This document shows positions 40,331-50,411 of a DNA stretch of 64,000 nucleotides, in pieces (position 1 is the stretch's first letter; each line of letters opens with the position of its first letter). The notes below the pieces were generated by a model. The model worked only from the letters and a program-made list of their open reading frames with translations. It did no database searches and was not told the origin of the DNA. The position numbers and the translations under genes are program-made. The DNA lies in the NCBI RefSeq assembly GCF_011038655.2, contig NZ_CP064954.1, positions 1,674,001 through 1,738,000 on the forward strand, given 5' to 3'. This DNA is from Corynebacterium lizhenjunii. GTDB taxonomy: Bacteria; Actinomycetota; Actinomycetes; Mycobacteriales; Mycobacteriaceae.

Positions 40331-40374
40331 GTGGGGCAAAGTGGGGAATCGGGTCCCGGGTGGGGCAAAGTGGG
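40331..40374 (+). promoter_or_regulatory. Second GTGGG cluster, opposite orientation
   Basis: GTGGG at 40331, 40341, 40360 and 40370 on the plus strand: two pairs at 10-base spacing separated by 19. GTGGGGCAAA precedes the second box in each pair, so the pair appears duplicated. It lies about 345 bases upstream of mraZ in the 596-base gap 39987-40582. It resembles MraZ boxes but points away from mraZ. Confidence 0.55.
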
Positions 40375-40465
40375 ACCCGTCTCCCGCACCCCGCCACCCC
40401 AGAACTACCCGGGTCGCCACCTCAACACCCCAGGGCCATTCCGCCGCCCGGACCCGAAAACAAGT

Positions 40466-40494
40466 AATGGCCACCCGCACTGCGGATGACCATT
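40466..40494 (-). terminator. Terminator of DUF3040 gene
   Basis: Complementary arms of 14 bases (40466-40479 and 40481-40494); on the minus strand the two differences become G-U pairs. It is followed by a T-rich stretch (ACTTGTTTTC). It lies 89 bases past the DUF3040 stop. Confidence 0.65.
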
Positions 40495-40582
40495 AACTAA
40501 ACAACCTTTACTGGGCACCAACCGTCGCTGCCTGAGCCGACCCACCCTGGTAAGGCCAAAGCCCCTTAACGACAATTGAGAC

Positions 40583-40978
40583 TTAGTTACCCTCAAAGCG
40601 ACGCCGGAAACTATCTTCCAAGTTGGAATTCGCCTTGGACTCTGACCGCGGCGCCCGCTGGCGCTTCGGTGCCGAGCCGGTGGCGGACACTGCCCCACCA
40701 CCACGCAGCATCCATACCCCGGCACCGAACATCAGCAAGAAGCCCGCAATCGATAGCGTGACAAACCACAGCGACTGCTGTGCCAAGGCCACACCGCCAA
40801 GGAGAAGAAGAATACCGACCACCACCAAGGCCACGCCGCGCAAGTTCACTTGCGCGGCACCCGGGCCGGTGCCGGAGCCATGCCCCTGAGCCACGGCCGA
40901 GCCAAATTGCGGATCCTCAGCCAGCAGGGACTGCTCAATCTCTCGAAGAGCGCGCATTTCTTGCTCTGACAGTGACAC
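40583..40978 (-). CDS. DUF3040 membrane protein
   Basis: A 131-residue protein. The N-terminus SLSEQEMRALREIEQSLLAEDP is the DUF3040 hallmark; two membrane segments follow (GVALVVVGILLLLGGVALA and SLWFVTLSIAGFLLMFGAGVW), then a basic tail. GTG 40978 was chosen for GGAGG 7 bases upstream. The function is unknown. It lies upstream of mraZ in the same order as in other actinobacteria. Confidence 0.88.
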   Translation of the reverse strand: MSLSEQEMRALREIEQSLLAEDPQFGSAVAQGHGSGTGPGAAQVNLRGVALVVVGILLLLGGVALAQQSLWFVTLSIAGFLLMFGAGVWMLRGGGAVSATGSAPKRQRAPRSESKANSNLEDSFRRRFEGN

Positions 40979-41137
40979 GGGGCAACCTCCAGCGGTTAAT
41001 GCTCCCCACCGAGACAATCAGGGGAACTGTAGACATTGTTCTAATTCTAATAACGCCCACTGTAGTCTTTTAGTTCCCGACTGAGCCTATATTAAGGCAA
41101 CACTGTTGGACACAACACCCCCGCAGCGGACGAGCAT

Positions 41138-41572
41138 TTAGGCCGCCCCGGCAAATTCAAGAGTATCTGTACCATCAACGCGTGCCAGGAAATCTCCGGC
41201 CAAAGCGATAAGCTCCAGTACAAGCTGGGCTTCTACGCAGTCATCCAAGCCACTCATCACTCGGGAGCGCGTAGTGCCATAAGCCCGGAAACGTTGCGCC
41301 CAGCCCTTCGCTTCGGCACCCACTAACGCCAGACGGTCCCACGCAGAGCTAGGCAGACGCTTGCGTTTAGCCACGGGGCTATCAGCCACCCAGGCACCCG
41401 CGGTTCGCAGCCCTGCCTGGTAGGCAAACTCTAGAGCCTGCGGCCAATCGCCTGCCGCAGCCTCCCGCCGCGCCTGAAACAACAAACCATGGGCTTGCGA
41501 GAGGAAGCGCTGCCGCTTAACAACCTGACCACGACCCATAAACTGTGCATTTGCGGAAATTACCTGTGCCAT
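41138..41572 (-). CDS. SAV_6107-like HEPN protein
   Basis: A 144-residue, mainly helical protein (ARREAAAGDWPQALEFAYQAGLRTAGAWVA, then WAQRFRAYG) resembling the SAV_6107 HEPN family found next to mraZ in actinobacteria. HEPN folds often act as RNases or nucleotide-binding subunits, but the R-x4-6-H motif of toxin HEPNs is not seen here. ATG 41572 has AAAGGAG 7 bases upstream. No antitoxin partner lies next to it. Confidence 0.72.
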   Translation of the reverse strand: MAQVISANAQFMGRGQVVKRQRFLSQAHGLLFQARREAAAGDWPQALEFAYQAGLRTAGAWVADSPVAKRKRLPSSAWDRLALVGAEAKGWAQRFRAYGTTRSRVMSGLDDCVEAQLVLELIALAGDFLARVDGTDTLEFAGAA

Positions 41573-41789
41573 AATCTGGCTCCTTTCTGCCCTGGATGCT
41601 CCAGAAATAACGTTGTTCTTTACTAGTGATGTGAACTCTACTGCCCACCATGGACACTAAAGTCCAGTTTAGTCTATGTGTTCTATTTTCGCAATGGTTC
41701 CCGCAGAACACACGCCCCAGCACCGCACACAGTCCACCCCACATAAACCCGCGATGAATACCGCGGGGCCGTCCGCTAAACTCAGGCCC

Positions 41790-42374
41790 ATGCACCTGCG
41801 CCACCTGCATCCCGCCGAGTTCAGCACTTGGGCCCCCACATTGGTCGAGATCTACATAGACGCCATGGGCTACGACCCGACAGTGAGCCCGCAACGGGTA
41901 CGCACCTGGCGCCGCGACAGCACGGAGGTCGGCTTTCACGCCGTCGCAGCAGAAGATGAGTACGGCGTCCACGGTATTGCTTATGGTTTTCTCGGCGGCT
42001 CGCACACGTGGTGGGACCAACAGCTTCGTCGGGGCATTCGCCAACGCAATCGACAGCCCGGCCAGGCGGTTGGGGAGCTAAAACCTGAGGATCTAGAGCT
42101 GGTACGCAACTATTTTGAAATCGCCGAAATCCATGTGCACCCACGGTGCCAAGGCCGGGGTATCGGCACGCTTTTGCTGCGGGAGCTGGTCCATCTGGCG
42201 CCGGCACGCTTTGCCCTGCTCTCCACCCCGGAGGTCCCAGACGAAGATAATGGCGCTTTCCGGCTCTACCGCGCGCATGGTTTCTCTGACGTGCTGCGTA
42301 ACTTCGCCTACCCCGGCGATGAGCGCCGGTTTGCGGTCCTGGCCGCGCAGCTGCCTTTGCGCCCTCCCGCCTGA
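41790..42374 (+). CDS. GNAT-family N-acetyltransferase
   Basis: A 194-residue protein. The acetyl-CoA loop is VHPRCQGRGIGTLLLRELV (R/Q-x-x-G-x-G/A), with IAEIHVHP before it. The substrate is unknown. ATG 41790 was chosen because the homologous region (HLRHLHPAEFSTWAPTLVEIY) starts there; the frame extends further upstream. It may share a transcript with the prenyl synthase 70 bases downstream. Confidence 0.85.
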   Translation: MHLRHLHPAEFSTWAPTLVEIYIDAMGYDPTVSPQRVRTWRRDSTEVGFHAVAAEDEYGVHGIAYGFLGGSHTWWDQQLRRGIRQRNRQPGQAVGELKPEDLELVRNYFEIAEIHVHPRCQGRGIGTLLLRELVHLAPARFALLSTPEVPDEDNGAFRLYRAHGFSDVLRNFAYPGDERRFAVLAAQLPLRPPA

Positions 42375-42444
42375 CCGTCTGTCCGACTGCTCCCCACAGA
42401 GGCCTAGGCGATTATGTCCAGGCAGGGCTGTATTCTTAATCCTT

Positions 42445-43611
42445 GTGAAGAACTCTGAGGCCTCTTTCCCCACCACGCCCTCCGCGCCGTCTGCCGCTGC
42501 AGCCCAGAAGGCACCCGAGCTTGCCGATGCCCTCCCCACCTTCGCCCAACTTCCCAGCGCCGTGCGTTCCCAGTTAGAGCTATTCATGCAGGCCCGGCGC
42601 GCGGACATCGCTGCGATTGGCGCCCCGGTTAGCGACGCGGTCGGCTACCTGGAGTCATTCGTGCTGGGAGGAGGCAAGCGGATTCGCCCGCTGTATGCCT
42701 GGGCTGGGTTTCTAGGCGGCGGGGGCCTCGAGCGGGGTGAGGAAGACCCCGCCGCGATGTTGCGTGCGGCCAGTTCGCTGGAGTTTATCCAGGCGTGTGC
42801 GCTCATCCATGACGATATTGCGGATGCCTCGGATACCCGCCGGGGTTTTCCCACGGTGCACCGGGCGCTGGAGTCACAGCATCGGGAGCAGCAGTGGTCT
42901 GGGGATGCCGCGCATTATGGCCAGTCCGCTGCGGTTCTGGTTGGCGACTTGGCGTTGGTGTGGGCAGAGGACATGTTCCAGGATTCAGGTTTGAGTGCCG
43001 CTGCCCATGCCCGGGCGCGTGCACCGTGGCGCGGGATGCGCACAGAGGTCATTGGTGGCCAATTGCTCGACATCAATCTGGAGGCTACTGCCTGCGAGTC
43101 GGTCGAGTTGGCTGATAGTGTCAATCGTTTCAAGACTGCTGCCTATACCATTGAGCGCCCGCTGCATATTGGCGCCGCTATTGCCGGTGCGACCAATAAG
43201 CTCATTGCGGCTTTCCGCGGCTACGGCCGCGACATCGGCATTGCCTACCAGCTGCGCGATGACGAGCTGGGAGTTTTTGGTGACCCGTCCGTTACTGGGA
43301 AGCCCGCCGGCGATGATCTGCGTGAGGGCAAGCGCACCGTGCTGTTGTCGCTAGCGCTCCAGCGTGCCGATGCCCAAGACCCCGCCGCCGCCGCCACCCT
43401 TCGCCGACTAGTGGGAGCCACCGATGACCCGGCGGACATCGCCCGCATGGCTACCATCATCGCCGACTCGGGTGCCCGTGAAGACCTCGAAGCGCGCATC
43501 GAGGCCCTCCGTAATTCCGGGCTACAGCACTTGCGCTCAGCGCAGGTTTCCGCAGAAGTCCTTGACATGCTCGAGTCGCTAGCCCTGACCTCTACCGCCC
43601 GCAAGGCTTAA
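42445..43611 (+). CDS. idsA: Polyprenyl (geranylgeranyl-type) diphosphate synthase
   Basis: Trans-isoprenyl synthase of 388 residues, supplying prenyl chains for lipid carriers, menaquinone or carotenoids. First Asp-rich motif HDDIADASDTRRG, second in the QLRDDELGVFGD region (DD-x-x-D form), GGGKRIRPLYAW and REGKRTVLL. Chain length cannot be set from sequence. GTG 42445 begins KNSEASFP; TATTCT is 9 bases upstream, so the mRNA may be leaderless or nearly so. A copy of the iterated word is in the 5' region and another near the 3' end. Confidence 0.9.
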   Translation: MKNSEASFPTTPSAPSAAAAQKAPELADALPTFAQLPSAVRSQLELFMQARRADIAAIGAPVSDAVGYLESFVLGGGKRIRPLYAWAGFLGGGGLERGEEDPAAMLRAASSLEFIQACALIHDDIADASDTRRGFPTVHRALESQHREQQWSGDAAHYGQSAAVLVGDLALVWAEDMFQDSGLSAAAHARARAPWRGMRTEVIGGQLLDINLEATACESVELADSVNRFKTAAYTIERPLHIGAAIAGATNKLIAAFRGYGRDIGIAYQLRDDELGVFGDPSVTGKPAGDDLREGKRTVLLSLALQRADAQDPAAAATLRRLVGATDDPADIARMATIIADSGAREDLEARIEALRNSGLQHLRSAQVSAEVLDMLESLALTSTARKA

Positions 43612-43623
43612 CCCCGTTTGGCC

Positions 43624-45207
43624 ATGAGTATCACTTCCACCCGCTCCACAGCCCGCTCCACAGCCCACAGCGCAGCATCCAAGCTGCCTTCCTGGTTCTT
43701 TAACCCCCTGATCGTTGGCACGCTTGCCTCCGTGGTGCTTTTCTGCGCGTCTTTTGGTGGCGGGGCCACCCGCAACCGCGGCGGCACGCTGGAAGCCTTG
43801 GGATTGTCCTTTATTTCCTTTGGCCACGGCCGCAATGTGTCCATGTGGCTGTATTGGGTGGGAATCTTTGGCCTGGTGTGGGCCTGGGTACTGGCGGGAC
43901 GCACGCTTGCCCTACCTGCATGGCGCGCAAAGGCCCGCACGGCAAACAGTGAGCAAACGGGGGCATCGGCAAGCTCTGCACACGCCTTTGCGCAGATGCG
44001 AAGGGCCTTGGTGTGGTGGCTTGTCCCGCTGCTGGGGGCAGCTCCCCTGGCCTCCCGGGACGTCTACTCCTACCTGATGCAAGGCGCCATGCTGCGCGAT
44101 GGCTTCGACCCCTACACCCAGGGCGCAGCCGCGAATCCCGGGCCGTTTTTGCTAGAAGTTTCCCATGATTGGCGCAACACCACCACCCCTTATGGTCCAC
44201 TGCATCTGTGGACTGGGGAGCTGATTACCAGACTGGTCGGCGATAATGTGGCGCTGGGAATTCTCGCATACAAGATGGTCTCAGTCCTAGGCTTTGCCGC
44301 GATTGCCTACGGCGTGGTGCTCATTGCGCGCTCGTTGGGAACCTCACCGACCTTCGCCCTATGGCTGGGCGTGGCTAACCCGGTCATGATCATCCACATG
44401 GTGGGCGGAATGCATAACGAGTCCGTCATGGTGGGGCTGGTGTCTCTGGGCCTAGCTTTGGTGCTGCGACGACAGGCGGTGCTGGGCATCGGCCTGATTG
44501 CTCTGGCGACATCGCTAAAGGTCACAGCGTTTTTGGCCATGCCGTTTGTGTTGTGGATTATCTGCCATCACTACAGTCCGCGCCCGCAATCTTCCTGGGT
44601 GCGACGCAGTGGTGTTTTCCTAGGTGGTGGGCTGCTAATCCTCGCGGAAACCATTGCCGTTATCGCGGCGGTGACCTGGGCCTCCGGGTCGTCTTGGGGC
44701 TGGCTATCTGAGATTACCGGCAACTCCAAGGTCATCAACCCCCTGGCCGGGCCCACGCTGCTCAGCGACGTACTCACTCCCCTGCTGCAGCTCTTTAGCA
44801 CCGACATCACCTATAACGCGGTGCTCTCCGTTACCCGCACCGTGTCCATGGCCATCATGCTGCTGGGACTGGTAGCGGTGTGGTGCGTATCCTTCCGCTC
44901 CATCCGGACCGCGCTCTACGGGGCTGCGGGGGCCTACCAGGTGGCATTTGTGTTTAACTCGGTGACCTTGCCGTGGTACTACGCCTCCGTGCTTTCCCTG
45001 GTAGGCGCGGCCCAGCCACCGCTGTGGGTGCTCAAGATTGCCACCGGAGCGTCCATCGTGGTTGCAACAGGCTTTTCCGGCGACGGCAACCATCAGTTCT
45101 ACACCTGGTGGTGGATACTCACCGCCGTGGCCGTGGCCTGGTGGGCTACCCAGTGGACTTATGCTGAGGCTACCGAGTCCACGGAGGCTACCCAAATCAG
45201 AATTTAG
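43624..45207 (+). CDS. mptB: Alpha-1,6-mannosyltransferase MptB
   Basis: GT-C membrane mannosyltransferase that uses polyprenyl-phosphate mannose to build the lipomannan backbone. 527 residues with about 12-13 membrane segments; the external loop SRDVYSYLMQGAMLRDGFDPY carries the family Asp, and GGMHNESVMVGL is also conserved. The 3' end lies in the duplicated target of the IS, but the reading frame is complete and ends TQIRI. It contains GGGGGCATCGGCAAGCTC (43961-43976). Confidence 0.9.
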   Translation: MSITSTRSTARSTAHSAASKLPSWFFNPLIVGTLASVVLFCASFGGGATRNRGGTLEALGLSFISFGHGRNVSMWLYWVGIFGLVWAWVLAGRTLALPAWRAKARTANSEQTGASASSAHAFAQMRRALVWWLVPLLGAAPLASRDVYSYLMQGAMLRDGFDPYTQGAAANPGPFLLEVSHDWRNTTTPYGPLHLWTGELITRLVGDNVALGILAYKMVSVLGFAAIAYGVVLIARSLGTSPTFALWLGVANPVMIIHMVGGMHNESVMVGLVSLGLALVLRRQAVLGIGLIALATSLKVTAFLAMPFVLWIICHHYSPRPQSSWVRRSGVFLGGGLLILAETIAVIAAVTWASGSSWGWLSEITGNSKVINPLAGPTLLSDVLTPLLQLFSTDITYNAVLSVTRTVSMAIMLLGLVAVWCVSFRSIRTALYGAAGAYQVAFVFNSVTLPWYYASVLSLVGAAQPPLWVLKIATGASIVVATGFSGDGNHQFYTWWWILTAVAVAWWATQWTYAEATESTEATQIRI

Positions 45208-45398
45208 AAAGCCGCCGCCTGGGCGCGGCGAATAACTTCACGGGCGAGGTGGCCGTGGAGGGCGTCGATGGGGCGGCCAGGCAGGGAGTCGTCTTCGCTA
45301 AACAGGTAGGCGAAGATCTCGGCGTCGCTGTAGCCGCCGTCGGAAAGCACCGTGATGCACCCGGAGACGTACTTGGACACGGCGTCCTTGTCGTTAAA
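45171..45398. repeat. Left 228-bp direct repeat flanking the IS
   Basis: Identical by eye to 47082-47309. It includes the last codons of mptB and the 3' part of the Rv2175c-like gene, and is read as the duplicated target site. Confidence 0.9.
45204..45398 (-). pseudogene. C-terminal fragment of Rv2175c-like gene
   Basis: Encodes the last 64 or so residues (FNDKDAVSKYVSGCITVLS to RRAQAAAF) identical to the C-terminus of the intact gene at 47115-47534. It runs into the IS end at 45399, where an ATG in the inverted repeat keeps the frame open for five more codons (MSQVR). It is a by-product of target duplication, not a functional gene. Confidence 0.88.
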
Positions 45399-47081
45399 CC
45401 TGACTTGGCTCATCAGGGTGTGATTAAATTAACCCTTGACACGTAGGCCTGCAGTTTTGGTCTTGCGGGGTCGGGTTTTTCCGCACTAAGGGGGTAGGGG
45501 GCGGGGTTGGTTGTAATGTGATTTTTGTGAGCCCGTATATTCGTACCGTTACCACCGCCTCAGGTGCTACTGCTGTGCAGGTGGTGTTAGAAGAACGTGC
45601 AGGTAAAAAGGCGATGAAGCATATCGGCTCTGCCCACGATGACTATGAGCTAGCGTTGTTGAAAGCTGAAGCTCAACGCGTGATTGATGGGGATCAACTC
45701 TGCCTCGATTTAGGGCTTGACGATAGGAATGCGCCTGCAGGTAGTGGGTCGAAAGACAATCCGTTACCGGTGAGTTCCCAAAAGGCTGGTGTCCTTTTAG
45801 AGTGCATTGACTCGTGCTACCAGCGGCTTGGATTTGATGTTGCCACTGGTGGCGACCAGGTTTTTGCCAATCTAGTTCGCGCGCGGATTATTCAGCCAGG
45901 TTCCAAGCTGGATTCGATTGAGACTTTGGCCGAAGTTGGCGTGGTAAGTGCCACTTATGCCACAATCAAACGGCATTTAGCCAGCTACGCTACAGAGTCA
46001 TTTCGTGAGATTTTGTCTCAAGCCTTAGCTCGCCATGCTGGTATCGGTGCAGGAAGCTTCGTCTTATACGACGTGACCACGCTGTATTTCGAAACTGATA
46101 CTCCAGATGACCTGCGTAAATCCGGCTTTTCGAAAGAACGCCGAGTCGAACCTCAAATCCTGGTAGGCCTGCTAACCGATGCCACGGGCTTCCCACTACA
46201 TATCGGGGCCTATGAAGGCAACAAAGCCGAAACGCACACGTTGTTACCGATGATCCGGGCTTTTCAGTCTGCGTACAATCTCGACCGCGTCACGATTGTT
46301 GCTGATGCGGGCATGTTTTCAGCCGAGAACAAGACAGCTATCGTTGAGGCGGGGCTAGATTACATCCTTTCTACCAAAGTCCCCTCCCTGCCTGAGGTGA
46401 TCACCCAGTGGAAACAGGAACATCCTGGCCAGGACTACACTCACGGGCAAATATGGTCCCAGCCTTCCTACACAGATCGACGCCATGCCACAACAGGCAA
46501 GCCGGATTCTGTTACTCACTTTCACTACTCCTACGATCGGGCTCGACGAACAGTGCGCGGCATCGACGAGCAGCTAGCCAAGGCTGCCCGAGCAGTAGAA
46601 GGCAAAGTAGCGATCAAACGTAATCGATACATAGATCTCAAAGCCCCAAATAAAAAGGTCAACTACGAACTGGCCACCAAACATAGGGCCTTAGCTGGGA
46701 TTAAAGGCTACGAAACGACGCTCACATCGATGCCCGCACCCGAGGTGCTCCGCGCCTACAGACATCTGCTCAACATTGAAAAATCGTTCCGAATGTCAAA
46801 GTCCGATCTCAAAGCCCGCCCGATCTACGCGCGAACCGAAGACTCTATAAACGCCCACCTCAACATCGTCATGGCCGCTCTAGCAATCAGTCAGATGATG
46901 GAAACGGCCACAGGCAAAAGCATCAAACGCCTGGTACGAACCCTGAAAAAATACCGAACCTTCGAACTCAAACTCAACGGCACCACCATCCACGCCGCCA
47001 CACCACTGCCCCCTGACGTCCAACAACTCCTCAACGCCATCACCCAAGCCTGACTTCCGCACTAAAATGAGCCAAGTCGGG
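45399..47081 (+). mobile_element. IS1634/IS1549-family insertion sequence
   Basis: 1683 bases with terminal inverted repeats: CCTGACTTGGCTCAT at the left (45399-45413) and CCCGACTTGGCTCAT at the right (complement of 47067-47081), one mismatch in 15. It encodes one transposase and is flanked by 228-bp direct repeats. Its codon use is more AT-rich than the host. Long target duplications are documented for IS1549 and IS1634. Copy-to-copy identity suggests recent insertion. Confidence 0.9.
45518..47053 (+). CDS. IS1634/IS1549-type transposase
   Basis: A 511-residue DDE transposase of the IS4 superfamily. Catalytic acidic residues: Asp in SFVLYDVTTLYFE, Asp in VTIVADAGMFS, and Glu in LLNIEKSFRMSKSDLKARPIY. 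The N-terminus SPYIRTVTTASGATAVQVV matches the family; GTG 45527 is a likely alternative start. The frame is intact, so the element may be active. A TTGACA at about 45436 and a GC-rich spacer precede the gene, but I see no convincing -10. Confidence 0.92.
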   Translation: MIFVSPYIRTVTTASGATAVQVVLEERAGKKAMKHIGSAHDDYELALLKAEAQRVIDGDQLCLDLGLDDRNAPAGSGSKDNPLPVSSQKAGVLLECIDSCYQRLGFDVATGGDQVFANLVRARIIQPGSKLDSIETLAEVGVVSATYATIKRHLASYATESFREILSQALARHAGIGAGSFVLYDVTTLYFETDTPDDLRKSGFSKERRVEPQILVGLLTDATGFPLHIGAYEGNKAETHTLLPMIRAFQSAYNLDRVTIVADAGMFSAENKTAIVEAGLDYILSTKVPSLPEVITQWKQEHPGQDYTHGQIWSQPSYTDRRHATTGKPDSVTHFHYSYDRARRTVRGIDEQLAKAARAVEGKVAIKRNRYIDLKAPNKKVNYELATKHRALAGIKGYETTLTSMPAPEVLRAYRHLLNIEKSFRMSKSDLKARPIYARTEDSINAHLNIVMAALAISQMMETATGKSIKRLVRTLKKYRTFELKLNGTTIHAATPLPPDVQQLLNAITQA

Positions 47082-47309
47082 TACCGAGTCCACGGAGGCT
47101 ACCCAAATCAGAATTTAGAAAGCCGCCGCCTGGGCGCGGCGAATAACTTCACGGGCGAGGTGGCCGTGGAGGGCGTCGATGGGGCGGCCAGGCAGGGAGT
47201 CGTCTTCGCTAAACAGGTAGGCGAAGATCTCGGCGTCGCTGTAGCCGCCGTCGGAAAGCACCGTGATGCACCCGGAGACGTACTTGGACACGGCGTCCTT
47301 GTCGTTAAA
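47082..47309. repeat. Right 228-bp direct repeat flanking the IS
   Basis: Second copy of the duplicated target. It continues without a break into the intact Rv2175c-like gene. Confidence 0.9.
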
Positions 47310-47534
47310 AAACGCCGCCGGCACCTGGCGGATGCCCGCAGCATTACGCCAGGCCAGAATCTTACGGGCATGCAACAAGTCATGCACGCGGGTTACAGCA
47401 ATGCCCAGCTTGGCTGCCACGTCCGGCAGGGTCAGCATCTCCTCGTTGGCCAGGAGTTCATTCACATCAGGAGTGTATGGAGCTTGGTTCGTCACAGACA
47501 CCACCATAGACGGTGTGGCTAGCTGCGGGTGCAT
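47115..47534 (-). CDS. Rv2175c-family DNA-binding protein
   Basis: A 139-residue winged-helix protein: LTLPDVAAKLGIAVTRVHDLLHARKILAW is the helix-turn-helix and a conserved dimer domain follows. In M. tuberculosis, Rv2175c binds DNA and is phosphorylated by the neighbouring kinase PknL on its N-terminal arm. That arm is present here (QLATPSMVVSVTNQAPYTPD) with several Thr residues. It is divergent from pknL. ATG 47534 was preferred because TAGTAT lies 5 bases upstream, fitting a leaderless mRNA; ATG 47507 is possible. Confidence 0.88.
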   Translation of the reverse strand: MHPQLATPSMVVSVTNQAPYTPDVNELLANEEMLTLPDVAAKLGIAVTRVHDLLHARKILAWRNAAGIRQVPAAFFNDKDAVSKYVSGCITVLSDGGYSDAEIFAYLFSEDDSLPGRPIDALHGHLAREVIRRAQAAAF

Positions 47535-47539
47535 CAGCC

Positions 47540-47546
47540 ATACTAG
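47540..47546. promoter_or_regulatory. Overlapping divergent -10 elements, pknL / Rv2175c-like
   Basis: ATACTAG serves both strands: TACTAG (47541-47546) lies 5 bases before the pknL ATG (47552), and TAGTAT (complement of 47540-47545) lies 5 bases before the ATG of the opposite gene (47534). Both mRNAs would be leaderless. Start sites are inferred. Confidence 0.5.
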
Positions 47547-47551
47547 ATGCC

Positions 47552-48937
47552 ATGACTTCTTTGGCCGTGGGCGATATTATCGATAACCGCTACCGCATTG
47601 ATAGACCAGTGGCGCGCGGCGGCATGTCAACGGTGTACCGCTGCGTGGACTTGCGCCTGGGGCGCGCCGTGGCCGCCAAGGTCCTCCATGATCACTTAAG
47701 CGCTGACCCGGTCTTTGTGCAACGCTTCCGCCGCGAGGCCCGCGCGATGGCCCAGCTAAGCCACCCCCACCTGGTGGGCATCCAGGATTTTAGCGCGGAT
47801 GCGCAGCCAATGTTCCTCATCATGGACCTCATCACCGGCGGCACCTTGCGCGAGTTGCTGGCAGAACGCGGCCCCATGCCCCCGCACGCCACCGCCGCAG
47901 TTTTGCGGCAGGTCCTCACTGGATTGGAGGCCGTCCACGCCCGCGGGCTTATCCACCGCGACATCAAGCCGGACAATATCCTTATCGATGGGGACCACTC
48001 CATCAAGCTCGGCGATTTTGGTCTGGTGCGCGCTACCGCCAGCGGAGACACCACCACCAGCAATACCATCGTGGGCACCGTGTCCTACCTGGCTCCGGAG
48101 CAAGTCACCGGGGAGGAGCTCACCCCGGCAACGGATGTCTACTCCCTCGGCGTGGTCGCCTTTGAGCTGCTCACCGGAACGGTCCCCTTCCGGGGCGATA
48201 CCCCGCTCAATCATGCTCTGGCGCGGCTCAGCGAGGATGTTCCGGCGCCGTCGTCGCGTATTGCCGGTGTGCCGCCGCTGTTCGATGAGCTCGTGGCCAA
48301 TGCTTGTGCCCGGGACCCGCAGGCTCGGTTTGCCGATGCCGCCGAGTTCCACGCCGCCGTTGCCGACGTCGCCGCTGAGCTGGACTTGCCCGAGTTCCTG
48401 GTGCCCGTCCCCCGCGATTCTGCCGCTGGGCGCACCGCAGCGCAGCCCACGGACTTCAGCGGCCTCCGGGCTGATGACTTCGCTGCGACGTCGGTGCTCA
48501 GCACCGACTCGTCGGCACAAACGCTGGTTTCTCCCCCGGCTGAAACGCGCCCGACTGAGCCACGCCCACCTGAGCCAAGACCAGAGACTGCGCTATTGCC
48601 GCCCTATGAGCCTGCCGTAGAGACGCCTATAGCGCCCGCACAGTCCCCCCGTGAGTACTCCCCAGCGCAGGCGGGCTATAGCCCAGCAGCGGGGCCCAGT
48701 CCGTCGCTCAACCCACCGCACAGTCCAGAGCACATCCCCGAACTCCGCCCGGCATCAAATCCGGTAGCGGCACATTCCGCGCAGGAAGAGCCGCTGCCGA
48801 AGGTGCTAAGCAACCGCTCGCCACTACTGCTCATCGCGTGGATCCTCGCGGTCACAGCGCTGTGCACGGCATTGGCGGTCGGCGGCTGGTGGTTTGGCTC
48901 CGGCAATTATGAGATGTTGCCGCAGCTGTGGCGTTAG
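47552..48937 (+). CDS. pknL: Serine/threonine protein kinase PknL
   Basis: Hanks-type kinase of 461 residues. Gly-rich loop VARGGMSTVYR, Lys in AAKVL, catalytic loop IHRDIKPDNIL, DFG in LGDFGLVR, APEQ and the DVYSLGVVAFELLTG helix are all present. A Pro/Glu/Thr-rich juxtamembrane region follows, then one membrane segment (PLLLIAWILAVTALCTALA) and a short external tail. There are no PASTA domains, which separates it from PknB. In mycobacteria it acts on the adjacent Rv2175c protein. Confidence 0.93.
   Translation: MTSLAVGDIIDNRYRIDRPVARGGMSTVYRCVDLRLGRAVAAKVLHDHLSADPVFVQRFRREARAMAQLSHPHLVGIQDFSADAQPMFLIMDLITGGTLRELLAERGPMPPHATAAVLRQVLTGLEAVHARGLIHRDIKPDNILIDGDHSIKLGDFGLVRATASGDTTTSNTIVGTVSYLAPEQVTGEELTPATDVYSLGVVAFELLTGTVPFRGDTPLNHALARLSEDVPAPSSRIAGVPPLFDELVANACARDPQARFADAAEFHAAVADVAAELDLPEFLVPVPRDSAAGRTAAQPTDFSGLRADDFAATSVLSTDSSAQTLVSPPAETRPTEPRPPEPRPETALLPPYEPAVETPIAPAQSPREYSPAQAGYSPAAGPSPSLNPPHSPEHIPELRPASNPVAAHSAQEEPLPKVLSNRSPLLLIAWILAVTALCTALAVGGWWFGSGNYEMLPQLWR

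Positions 48938-50411
<1,474 letters not shown>

Noticed and set aside
40173-40496. 107-codon Pro/Thr-rich open frame upstream of mraZ
   Set aside because: It crosses the GTGGG cluster and the DUF3040 terminator, has no ribosome site and no family resemblance; better read as regulatory DNA.
41138-41572. HEPN toxin of a toxin-antitoxin pair
   Set aside because: No adjacent MNT or other antitoxin gene and no R-x4-6-H motif; the neighbours are DUF3040 and a GNAT gene in the usual mraZ-upstream order.
45204-45413. 69-codon gene beside the IS
   Set aside because: It is the C-terminal piece of the Rv2175c-like gene copied by target duplication, opened at its 5' end by chance through the IS inverted repeat.
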